The translations under genes and the position numbers were made by a program. Positions 6,258 to 11,680 of a DNA stretch of 11,680 bases are shown here, one piece after another (positions within the stretch are counted from its first letter, which is position 1; every line of letters begins with the position of its first letter). This DNA is from Thermocaproicibacter sp002410755 (GTDB lineage Bacteria > Bacillota > Clostridia > Oscillospirales > Acutalibacteraceae), in NCBI GenBank assembly GCA_036839715.1, contig DAITDU010000051.1, forward strand, positions 1 through 11,680, written 5' to 3'. The notes under the pieces were generated by a model, which ran no database searches, was not told the origin of the DNA, and saw nothing but the letters and a program-made list of their open reading frames with translations.

Positions 6258-7163
6258 CTAATGCCCCTGCAAATACAACAGGGCAGAGTGGGCGGCATTG
6301 GCACCGTCGGCTACAGCCGTCACAATCTGATAAAGCTTTTTTCGGCGGATGTCCCCGGCAGCGTACACGCCTGGAATTTGCGTCACACAGTCTTCACCAG
6401 CTTCTATAAATTCATCGGAAAGCGGAAGGAATCCTTCCAAAAGGTGTGTGTTTGGCCGGACGCCAATAGAAACGAACACACCGTCAACAGGGAGCCGTTT
6501 TTCCGATCCGTCTTCTGTGCTTTTCAGGAGCAGGCTTTCCACTTTCTGCGAACCTTCAATAGCTGTGGCCTGCCAGCCGGCAATATGCTCAATGTTTGGC
6601 AGACTGCGGAGTTGTCCTGCAAAATACGCTTCGGCCCGCAGGGCCGGGTGGCGGGTGACAAGATATACCTTCTTGCACACACCTGCCAGAGTGACCGCAC
6701 TGCTGACTGCTGTATTCCCGCTGCCAATTACGGCCGCCGTTTTGCCCCGGAAGAAGTTGCCGTCGCAGGTTGCACAGTAGGAGACACCGCGGCCCCTGAA
6801 TTCTTCTTCACCGGGAATGCCCAATTTCCGCCGCTCAGAGCCCTGTGCCAGAATCACAGCCCGGCCTTTGTAGGAACTGGTCTCTGTCATTACCGCTTTA
6901 GTCTTTCCGGAGAGCTGAAAGCCCTGCACCGTTTCACTGACGGTTTTTATGCCGACGGATGTAATGTGCTCCATCAGTTTTTGGACCAGGTCTGCGCCAT
7001 AGACCAGAGGAAAGCCCGGATAATTTTCAACCAGACTTGCCGACGCTACCTGGCCACCCGGTGCCGGCCCCGCAATCAAAAGCGTGGAAAGGCCCGACTG
7101 TACTGCATAGATAGCCGCCGTCATTCCGGCAGGCCCGCCTCCCGCAATCAGCACGTCATACAT
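6258..7163 (-). CDS. trxB: Thioredoxin-reductase-like flavoprotein
   Basis: The enzyme class passes electrons from a nicotinamide cofactor through FAD to a CxxC disulfide and on to thioredoxin. The 301 residues match the low-molecular-weight type: FAD motif GGGPAG (8-13), redox site C130-A-T-C133 followed by DG, nicotinamide Rossmann motif GSGNTA (147-152), and C-terminal FAD motif AAGDIRRKKLYQIVTA (268-283). One deviation is that the NADPH-phosphate motif HRRxxxRA reads TRHPALRA here, losing one arginine, so cofactor preference is uncertain. The start is supported by GGAGG eight bases upstream. It follows the glutathione peroxidase gene by 37 bp and shares its promoter, which suggests it feeds electrons, through a thioredoxin encoded elsewhere, to that peroxidase. 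A related flavoprotein of unknown partner remains possible. Confidence 0.88.
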   Translation of the reverse strand: MYDVLIAGGGPAGMTAAIYAVQSGLSTLLIAGPAPGGQVASASLVENYPGFPLVYGADLVQKLMEHITSVGIKTVSETVQGFQLSGKTKAVMTETSSYKGRAVILAQGSERRKLGIPGEEEFRGRGVSYCATCDGNFFRGKTAAVIGSGNTAVSSAVTLAGVCKKVYLVTRHPALRAEAYFAGQLRSLPNIEHIAGWQATAIEGSQKVESLLLKSTEDGSEKRLPVDGVFVSIGVRPNTHLLEGFLPLSDEFIEAGEDCVTQIPGVYAAGDIRRKKLYQIVTAVADGANAAHSALLYLQGH

Positions 7164-7200
7164 GGTGAACTCCTCCCCCCTGAATTTCAGAGAGCTGGCT

Positions 7201-7746
7201 TTAAAGAGACTTCTTGATAATTGGATCCAGTTCTTCTGGTGTTACGGTTGGCTCGAAGCGGGTTATTTGGGAGCCGTCGCGGGAGATAAGAAACTTAGTG
7301 AAATTCCATTTGATGCCGTTGCCGGTCAGGTTATCCGGATAATTTTCTTTTAAGGCTTTCTGAATCACCTTGCTGGACTCTTTCTGCTCCTCAAAGCCAC
7401 CGAATGGCGCCGCTTTTTTAAGATAGGTATAAAGTGGAGCTTCTTTTGGGCCGTTGACGTCAGTCTTCGCAAACAACGGGAATGTAACACCATAATTAAC
7501 TTTGCAGAAAGATGCAATCTCATCACCGGTCCCGGGCATCTGATGCAGGAACTGATTGCACGGGAAGCCGAGAATTACAAAGCCCTGCTCTTTATATTTC
7601 AGGTACAGGTTTTCAAGGCCTTTGTACTGCGGAGTAAAACCGCACTGGTTGGCAGTGTTGACAATCAACACCAGCTTGCCTTTATATTCAGAGAGGGAAA
7701 TATCTTGGCCTTTAATATTTTTCATTGTGAAATCATAGATACTCAT
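7201..7746 (-). CDS. Glutathione peroxidase family, Cys-type thiol peroxidase
   Basis: The enzyme reduces hydrogen or organic peroxides. The 181-residue protein has the peroxidatic cysteine C35 in NTANQCGFTPQY, the FPCNQF motif (61-66), the glutamine Q69, and the W147-N148 pair in KWNFTKFL, completing the Cys/Gln/Trp/Asn tetrad. C81 (SFCKVNYGVTF) sits where thioredoxin-dependent members carry their resolving cysteine, so thioredoxin rather than glutathione is the likely reductant. The adjacent thioredoxin-reductase gene supports this. Cysteine, not selenocysteine, is encoded. No signal peptide is present, so it is cytosolic. A slightly long insertion (about 113-143) precedes the WN motif. AAGGATG lies eight bases before the start codon. 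It is the first gene of the operon, behind a strong extended -10 promoter. Confidence 0.92.
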   Translation of the reverse strand: MSIYDFTMKNIKGQDISLSEYKGKLVLIVNTANQCGFTPQYKGLENLYLKYKEQGFVILGFPCNQFLHQMPGTGDEIASFCKVNYGVTFPLFAKTDVNGPKEAPLYTYLKKAAPFGGFEEQKESSKVIQKALKENYPDNLTGNGIKWNFTKFLISRDGSQITRFEPTVTPEELDPIIKKSL

Positions 7747-7795
7747 TAAAAATCATCCTTCCGTTTTTATTCTTTGTATTTTTTTTGCTGCCATC

Positions 7796-7824
7796 AGTAT
7801 AGCATGGATTCTCCCACTTGTAAA
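7796..7824 (-). promoter_or_regulatory. Strong promoter of the gpx-trxB operon
   Basis: Read leftward, TTTACA (7819-7824, 5 of 6) and TATACT (7796-7801, 5 of 6) are 17 bp apart. TGC just before the -10 makes it an extended -10. Very AT-rich sequence upstream (7825-7867) could act as an UP element. The leader is only about 40 bases. I see no clear PerR or other operator. Confidence 0.75.
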
Positions 7825-7858
7825 TAGTAATAATAATTATTTTTGATTTTAAATTAGA

Positions 7859-8130
7859 TATAATTTAATGCCTTCCGGAATCCACCCTTACGGTTACTTT
7901 AGACCCGAAGGCGGAAAAAGCGGCATTGAGCGGCAGAACCAAAACAGCAGGAAATAAATTAACGGAAAGCCCGGCAACGGGAGGCCCGGCGGATGATAGC
8001 GTAAAACTGAAATACCGGGAAAACTGTTGCAGGCCGAATGGGATACAGAAAGGCAGGCATACTAAAAACAGGTATGCCTGCCGGTGAGACCGGAATAACA
8101 GAGTTACTGAAGGAACAGGAGTGATTCTTT
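7859..8130 (+). other. Long foldable leader region of manA, with possible promoter
   Basis: This 384-bp gap between gpx and manA (7747-8130) has no recognisable gene. A TATAAT at 7859-7864 is a possible rightward -10, but its -35 is poor. Composition then switches from AT-rich to GC- and purine-rich. Pairings include GCCTTC/GAAGGC (7870-7875 with 7907-7912); CCCG-GCAA-CGGG (7970-7981), with a GNRA tetraloop; CCCGG/CCGGG (7985-7989 with 8015-8019); an 11-bp perfect hairpin GGCAGGCATAC/GTATGCCTGCC (8052-8062 with 8072-8082); and CCGGT/ACCGG (8081-8093), which competes with the foot of the previous stem. No T run follows, so termination is not implied. I do not recognise a known riboswitch class. 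Confidence 0.4.
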
Positions 8131-9102
8131 ATGGCAGAGCTTTATCCTATGGCGCTTAGGGCGGCGTGCAAAGACTATATCTGGGGAGGGACGCGCCTGC
8201 GTACAGAATACGGGCAGCAGAGCAGCGCTGACAAAGTTGCGGAAAGCTGGATGCTCTCAAGCCATCCGGATGGCCCTTCTGTTGTGATGAATGGAAAATA
8301 TAAAGGGCTAACACTGCCGGAATACTTTACAGAGGCGGGGCATTCCGTGTTTGGCACGGACTGTGCAAGATTCCCGGATTTCCCTGTGCTTATCAAGCTG
8401 ATTGACGCAAAGGAGCGTCTTTCCATTCAGGTTCACCCGGACGATGCCTATGCGCGTGCACTTGGGGAACCCTTTGGGAAGACGGAGATGTGGTATGTTG
8501 TGGACTGTAAGCCGGGTGCATTGCTGTACTATGGCTTTGACCATGCAATTCCGAAGGAAGAGTTTCAGTCACGCATTCAGGATAACACTCTTGAGGAAGT
8601 GCTGAACAAGGTTCCGGCTCACCGCGGAGATGTGTTCTTTATTACAGCCGGAACACTTCATGCAATCGGCGCAGGAATCCTGATTGCCGAGATTCAGCAG
8701 AGCTCAAACCTTACCTACCGTATCTATGACTATGGCCGCCTCGGGAAAGACGGAAAGCCACGGGAACTGCATATTGCCCAGGCACTCGATGTTACGCGCC
8801 TTGTGCGCCCCACCCGTTCTTCCCAGCCGCAGGGCAGGCCGGAAGCAGTGCCGGGCGGAACGCGCACGCTGCTTGCTTCCTGTAATATTTTTACGGTTTA
8901 CAAGGAAAATATCCTCAATAGGGAATTCCAGGCCGGAAAAGAAAGCTTCCACTCAGTCCTTTGCCTTTCCGGGGAAGCCTCGCTCATCCGGGATGGGAAG
9001 GAATTTTTGCGGCTCCGCAAGGGCGGCAGCATCTTTATCCCCGCCGGATATGGGAAGTACCGGATTCAGGGCCACTGCACTGCCCTTATGACGGAAGTAT
9101 GA
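8131..9102 (+). CDS. manA: Mannose-6-phosphate isomerase, class I
   Basis: The enzyme interconverts mannose-6-phosphate and fructose-6-phosphate in the cytosol, linking mannose use and sugar-nucleotide supply to glycolysis. The 323-residue protein matches the short Firmicutes form. The zinc ligands are seen as Q100 and H102 (SIQVHPDD), E119 (GKTEMW) and H177 (AGTLHAIG). The catalytic arginine is R197 in TYRIYDYGR. The N-terminal KDYIWGGTRL and a C-terminal cupin-like half ending FIPAGYGKYRI are also typical. AGGAG lies nine bases before the ATG. The gene is alone on its strand, behind a long foldable leader, and its stop lies 3 bp from the stop of the convergent SDR gene with no terminator between them. 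The nearby alpha-galactosidase suggests plant mannan or galactomannan sugars as a source (inference). Confidence 0.95.
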   Translation: MAELYPMALRAACKDYIWGGTRLRTEYGQQSSADKVAESWMLSSHPDGPSVVMNGKYKGLTLPEYFTEAGHSVFGTDCARFPDFPVLIKLIDAKERLSIQVHPDDAYARALGEPFGKTEMWYVVDCKPGALLYYGFDHAIPKEEFQSRIQDNTLEEVLNKVPAHRGDVFFITAGTLHAIGAGILIAEIQQSSNLTYRIYDYGRLGKDGKPRELHIAQALDVTRLVRPTRSSQPQGRPEAVPGGTRTLLASCNIFTVYKENILNREFQAGKESFHSVLCLSGEASLIRDGKEFLRLRKGGSIFIPAGYGKYRIQGHCTALMTEV

Positions 9103-9105
9103 GAC

Positions 9106-9831
9106 TTAAATTACAAATCCGCCGTTGACACCGAGCACTTGGCCTGTGATAAAATCCGCCTGAGGGGAAACAAGAAAACCGACGGCATCCGCAATATCTT
9201 CCGGCGTGCCGAGGCGCCCAAGCGGCGTATCATCCGCAAGGCTCTGTAGGGTTTCCGTGCCGAGTGCCGCATTCATAGGCGTGTCAATCACACCGGGCGC
9301 AATGCAGTTTACCTGGATGCCGGAAGGGCCTTCTTCTTTTGCAAGCGCTTTTGTAAGGCCGATCACGGCAGCTTTTGCCGCTGAGTATGCGGCTTCACAG
9401 GAAGCCCCAACTTGCCCCCACATGGAGGAAATATTGACAATTTTTCCGCGCTTTTCCCGGATCATATGCGGCAGTGCAAATTGGCAGCAGTGAAACACGC
9501 CGGTCACATCCACGGCAATCATGTGCTGCCAGTCATCCTCTGTGAGCTCCGTGAACAGTTTCTGCTGTGCAATGCCTGCATTGTTCACCAGTACGTCAAT
9601 TCCGCCTATGGCGTGAAACATCTCTTCTGCCTGTGACCGGTCTGAAATATCGGCACGGAAGGCTTCTGCCTGCGGTTCTATGCAGCCGGCATTCAGGCTG
9701 CCGCACAGGGCGGATGCTGTCCCGGCCGCGTGCACATAGTTGAGAATCACAAAATATCCGTCGCGGCAAAGGCGCTGTGCAATAGCCTGCCCGATTCCGC
9801 CGGTTGCACCGGTGACGAGAGCTTTTTTCAT
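9106..9831 (-). CDS. Short-chain dehydrogenase/reductase, FabG-like
   Basis: Classical SDRs reduce or oxidise a carbonyl/alcohol with NAD(P)(H). The 241-residue protein has the cofactor motif TGATGGIG (7-14), NNAG (83-86), catalytic S136 (NISSMWG), Y149 and K153 (YSAAK), and the C-terminal ITGQVLGVNGGF. The Asn of the usual tetrad, in the VNxxG stretch, is Asp here (VDVTG, D108), a change seen in other family members. The sequence resembles FabG 3-oxoacyl-ACP reductases, but no fatty-acid genes are near, so the substrate is open. The start at 9831 is chosen because GGGAGGG lies six to seven bases upstream. The frame stays open to an ATG at 9888, but that codon lies inside the predicted -10 box (TATAATG) and cannot be the start of this transcript. 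Confidence 0.88.
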   Translation of the reverse strand: MKKALVTGATGGIGQAIAQRLCRDGYFVILNYVHAAGTASALCGSLNAGCIEPQAEAFRADISDRSQAEEMFHAIGGIDVLVNNAGIAQQKLFTELTEDDWQHMIAVDVTGVFHCCQFALPHMIREKRGKIVNISSMWGQVGASCEAAYSAAKAAVIGLTKALAKEEGPSGIQVNCIAPGVIDTPMNAALGTETLQSLADDTPLGRLGTPEDIADAVGFLVSPQADFITGQVLGVNGGFVI

Positions 9832-9886
9832 TTTTTTCCCTCCCTCTGTATGGTCCACAAGATAGCGTGGCTTTTTTAACTTTTCC

Positions 9887-9895
9887 ATTATAACA
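9887..9895 (-). promoter_or_regulatory. Extended -10 promoter of the SDR gene
   Basis: Read leftward, TGTTATAAT (9887-9895) is a perfect -10 with the TGn extension. The -35 region is only T-rich (GTTTTT) and poor. Transcription should start near 9880, leaving a leader of about 50 bases before the start at 9831. Confidence 0.65.
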
Positions 9896-10000
9896 TATTC
9901 CAGGTAAGGAAAAACGGCGGAAACGGCTTTGTTCGGCAGAGAAATATCATTGTCCCTGTGTTGGGGAACGCGGAGGCTTCAGAAGAACAAAAACGACATT

Positions 10001-10060
10001 TTGACAAACTTACATTCCATTTTTCAATGGCGCGCAGAGAGAATTTATGCTATATATACA
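10001..10060 (+). promoter_or_regulatory. Possible promoter region of the alpha-galactosidase gene
   Basis: A perfect -35-like TTGACA (10001-10006) lacks a good -10 at the right distance. An extended -10-like TGCTATATA (10048-10056) lacks a good -35. A small inverted repeat, CCATT-4-AATGG (10017-10030), lies between them and might be an operator. Either element could be used with an activator; the assignment is weak. The rest of the divergent gap (9832-10115) holds nothing else I can support. Confidence 0.3.
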
Positions 10061-10115
10061 GTCAGTCGCAGATAGAAACCGCGAAAATAAATAATTCTGA
10101 AAAGGATGATTGTGT

Positions 10116-11255
10116 ATGAAAGCCCAGCATGCTCCAATGGGATGGAACTCCTGGAATACATTTGGCAAGGATATCAATGAAGAGATTGTCCGGGCAGCCG
10201 CTGACAAAATCGTTGAAACCGGCCTGCATGACGCAGGGTATGAATATGTCATCATCGACGATTATTGGTCGGAAAAGCAGCGCGATGCGGACGGGCGCCT
10301 CGTGCCGAATCACGAAAAATTTCCGCATGGCATGAAAGCCCTCGGAGACTATATTCACCGGAAAGGCCTGAAATTCGGGATGTATTCCTGCGCTGGCATG
10401 ATGACCTGCGCCAGTTTTCCGGGCAGCTTTGAACACGAGTTTGCCGATGCTGAAACATTTGCAGGCTACGGCGTGGATTACCTGAAATACGACTACTGCT
10501 TCCACCCGTCCAGTGTGCCCGGCTCCGTCCTCTACAAACGTATGGCGATTGCTATCAGAAACTGCGGCAGGGACATCCTTTTTGCCGCTTGCAACTGGGG
10601 TTCTGATCATTCGGAGCAGTGGATGGCGGAGTCCGGAGCGGATTCTTTCCGCTCTACGGGGGATATCCAGGACAACTGGCAGTCTGTCAAGTCCAGGGCA
10701 CAGCAGCAGGTAACCGGCAAGGTGCTGCCGTTTGGACGCCCGTTCTGCTACAATGACCTTGACATGCTTGTAGTCGGCATGAAAGGCAAAGGCCATGTTT
10801 CGCTCGGCGGCTGCACAACCGAGGAGTATAAAACTCACTTTGCCCTCTGGTGCATGCACAGTTCCCCGCTCATTATCGGCTGTGATGTCCGTAATATGGA
10901 TGAAGAAACAAAAGACATCCTGACAAACAGGGAACTGATTGCCATTGACCAGGATATTGAAGCAAGGCCGCCGTTTTTAATTAGTGACCCGAACGGCATT
11001 GAATATCAGGGAATTTATGTAAAAATGCTGAGCGATGGAGGCATGGCGATCTGCTTTGTAAACTATTCCGATGCCCCAATCAGCCTGACGCTTCCATTCT
11101 TTGACATCGGCCTTTCCGACGGCTGCGGATATGGCCTGAAGTTCCGTGACCTTTGGGCACATGAGGACGTCGGTGTCTATCACGGCAGCTTTACGTGCAG
11201 CAACATTGCCCCGCATGCTTCCGGTATCTATAAAGCGTCGGTTGTGAAGCTGTAA
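10116..11255 (+). CDS. Alpha-galactosidase, glycoside hydrolase family 27
   Basis: GH27 enzymes remove terminal alpha-galactose from oligosaccharides such as raffinose, melibiose or galactomannan fragments with retention of configuration. The 379-residue protein starts with the family signature APMGWNSWNTFG (6-17) and IIDDYW (46-51). The nucleophile is D126 in DYLKYDYC, the acid/base is D183 in RSTGDIQDNW, and NDLDMLVVG (213-221) and SSPLIIGCD (249-257) follow. A C-terminal beta domain runs from about 290. There is no signal peptide, so it acts inside the cell on imported sugars. The ATG at 10116 is preferred over an in-frame TTG at 10110 because AAGGA lies nine bases upstream. Its stop overlaps the next start by one base (TAATG). 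No transporter is adjacent. GH27 members also include alpha-N-acetylgalactosaminidases, so the exact sugar is not proven. Confidence 0.93.
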   Translation: MKAQHAPMGWNSWNTFGKDINEEIVRAAADKIVETGLHDAGYEYVIIDDYWSEKQRDADGRLVPNHEKFPHGMKALGDYIHRKGLKFGMYSCAGMMTCASFPGSFEHEFADAETFAGYGVDYLKYDYCFHPSSVPGSVLYKRMAIAIRNCGRDILFAACNWGSDHSEQWMAESGADSFRSTGDIQDNWQSVKSRAQQQVTGKVLPFGRPFCYNDLDMLVVGMKGKGHVSLGGCTTEEYKTHFALWCMHSSPLIIGCDVRNMDEETKDILTNRELIAIDQDIEARPPFLISDPNGIEYQGIYVKMLSDGGMAICFVNYSDAPISLTLPFFDIGLSDGCGYGLKFRDLWAHEDVGVYHGSFTCSNIAPHASGIYKASVVKL

Positions 11256-11452
11256 TGGCTGTCTGTAAAAAGTGCGGCAGGGAACTTACGCAGGATGAGG
11301 TTGCCATTACAAAAAGGCTGGTATCCCGCGCAGCAACGGAGTTCCTGTGTGTTGACTGCCTGGCTGATTATTTCCGGTGCAAAAAATCGGTTATTCTTGA
11401 CCGGATTCATTACTACAAGGAAATGGGCTGTACGCTGTTCAGCAGTAACTGA
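11255..11452 (+). CDS. Small Cys-rich, probably zinc-binding protein
   Basis: This 65-residue protein begins MAVCKKCGRELTQDE and has C4-x2-C7, C32-x2-C35 (LCVDCLADYF), C42 and C59. The two CxxC knuckles, 24 residues apart, suggest a zinc ribbon or treble clef. The C-terminal half (about 36-57) looks helical. I recall small clostridial proteins of this look but no assigned function. The ATG overlaps the alpha-galactosidase stop (TAATG), so it is probably translated by re-initiation and is co-expressed with that enzyme. No separate ribosome site is obvious. A nucleic-acid-binding or protein-binding adaptor role is possible but unproven. Confidence 0.75.
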   Translation: MAVCKKCGRELTQDEVAITKRLVSRAATEFLCVDCLADYFRCKKSVILDRIHYYKEMGCTLFSSN

Positions 11453-11473
11453 GGCACCGGTTTTACCGGTGCC
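11453..11473 (+). terminator. Hairpin after the small Cys-rich gene
   Basis: GGCACCGGT (11453-11461) and ACCGGTGCC (11465-11473) form a perfect 9-bp stem with a TTT loop, starting at the base after the TGA stop. There is no T run directly after it; a short run (TTTTT, 11506-11510) comes 30 bases later. It may be a 3'-end processing or stabilising hairpin rather than a true intrinsic terminator. Confidence 0.5.
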
Positions 11474-11521
11474 AGATTGCCCTGATATGCCCTGCTTTTT
11501 CCTAAAACTGCCAAATCCCCC

Positions 11522-11549
11522 TTGACTATCTTCCCAAATGCGGTATAAT
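11522..11549 (+). promoter_or_regulatory. Near-consensus sigma-A promoter
   Basis: TTGACT (11522-11527, 5 of 6) and a perfect TATAAT (11544-11549) are 16 bp apart. It is the strongest promoter in the window. The predicted start is at about 11556-11557. It is not followed by a ribosome site and reading frame within the window. Confidence 0.85.
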
Positions 11550-11556
11550 TACCCTT

Positions 11557-11680
11557 GTAAGGCACAAAAAGTGCAATGCAGAAGCAGGTGTAACGAGCAC
11601 TTGCCTCCTGCATACGGAGAAAAGTCCTCCATACGCAACCGAATAATCGGCACATTGCGGTTCTTATTATACCGCCTGTT
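11557..11680 (+). ncRNA. Candidate structured RNA or leader, cut by window edge
   Basis: Downstream of the strong promoter I find a closing helix GCAATG/CATTGC (11573-11578 with 11653-11658). It encloses GCAGGTG/CACTTGC (11584-11590 with 11598-11604, one G.U pair), GGAG/CTCC (11616-11619 with 11627-11630) and CCGA-ATAA-TCGG (11639-11650). GCGGT/ACCGC (11657-11675) follows. No convincing reading frame is present. Possibilities are a housekeeping RNA such as 6S, or an attenuator leader of a gene beyond the edge. I cannot match it to a family: GAGAAAAGTCC (11618-11628) is one base off the RNase P GAGGAAAGTCC, but the rest does not fit. Confidence 0.45.

Noticed and set aside
7868..7957. A 29-codon frame starting at the ATG at 7868 in the manA leader
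   Set aside because: There is no ribosome site, the composition is low in hydrophobic residues, and the start falls at or before the predicted transcription start.
7960..7990. A CCCGGCAAC stretch resembling part of the SAM-I riboswitch core
   Set aside because: The other conserved SAM-I elements and the terminator arrangement are absent, and manA is not a sulfur-metabolism gene. The match is explained by a simple CCCG-GCAA-CGGG hairpin.
9910..9940. A GGAAACGGCTTTG stretch resembling a catabolite-repression (cre) site near the alpha-galactosidase
   Set aside because: At least three of the fixed cre positions are wrong and it lies far upstream of the likely promoter.
10062..10859. A 265-codon leftward open frame opposite the alpha-galactosidase
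   Set aside because: It overlies the catalytic region of the GH27 gene in antisense and has no motif of its own.
11612..11632. Near match to the RNase P RNA GAGGAAAGTCC signature
   Set aside because: One of the universally conserved bases differs (GAGAAAAGTCC), and the flanking sequence does not form the expected continuation, so I do not call rnpB.

Overview
The window looks like mid-GC chromosomal DNA from an anaerobic member of the Clostridia, possibly of the Oscillospiraceae/Ruminococcaceae type. That placement is an inference from AGGAGG-type ribosome sites, sigma-A promoters with extended -10 boxes, AT-rich intergenic gaps, a clostridial-type KamA and a cytosolic GH27 enzyme followed by a small Cys-rich protein. 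I see no tRNA, rRNA, CRISPR array, insertion sequence or phage gene. Most genes are metabolic and transcribed in compact units, each bounded by its own promoter and hairpin.

Left part (1-2760). The tail of an unidentified rightward gene (3-122) is followed by a leftward two-gene operon that ends in a hairpin terminator at 206-244. Its first gene is an ATP-grasp ligase of the D-Ala-D-Ala ligase superfamily (1439-2509). The second is a KamA-family radical SAM/PLP aminomutase (330-1442). The two overlap by ATGA. The aminomutase keeps the lysine-recognising residues of lysine 2,3-aminomutase but has lost the zinc site of that enzyme. The pair could make beta-lysine and ligate it to something. This is the most interesting hypothesis in the window.

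Middle part (2761-7870). A second leftward operon holds an FAD oxidoreductase with a Cys cluster (4700-5986), an ion-transporter-type permease (3293-4663) and a single-domain cupin (2761-3216). It has its own extended -10 promoter and a foldable leader. An 18-bp perfect bidirectional terminator at 6196-6237 separates it from a leftward peroxide-defence operon. That operon encodes a Cys-type glutathione peroxidase (7201-7746) and a thioredoxin-reductase-like protein (6258-7163), so the reductase may regenerate the reductant for the peroxidase.

Right part (7870-11680). Three sugar or redox genes follow: mannose-6-phosphate isomerase manA (+), behind a 260-nt foldable leader; an SDR oxidoreductase (-), ending 3 bp from manA; and a GH27 alpha-galactosidase (+) whose stop overlaps the start of a 65-aa Cys-rich protein. 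The window ends just after a near-consensus promoter (11522-11549). It drives a transcript with several small hairpins and no evident reading frame, which is a candidate non-coding RNA or leader cut by the window edge.
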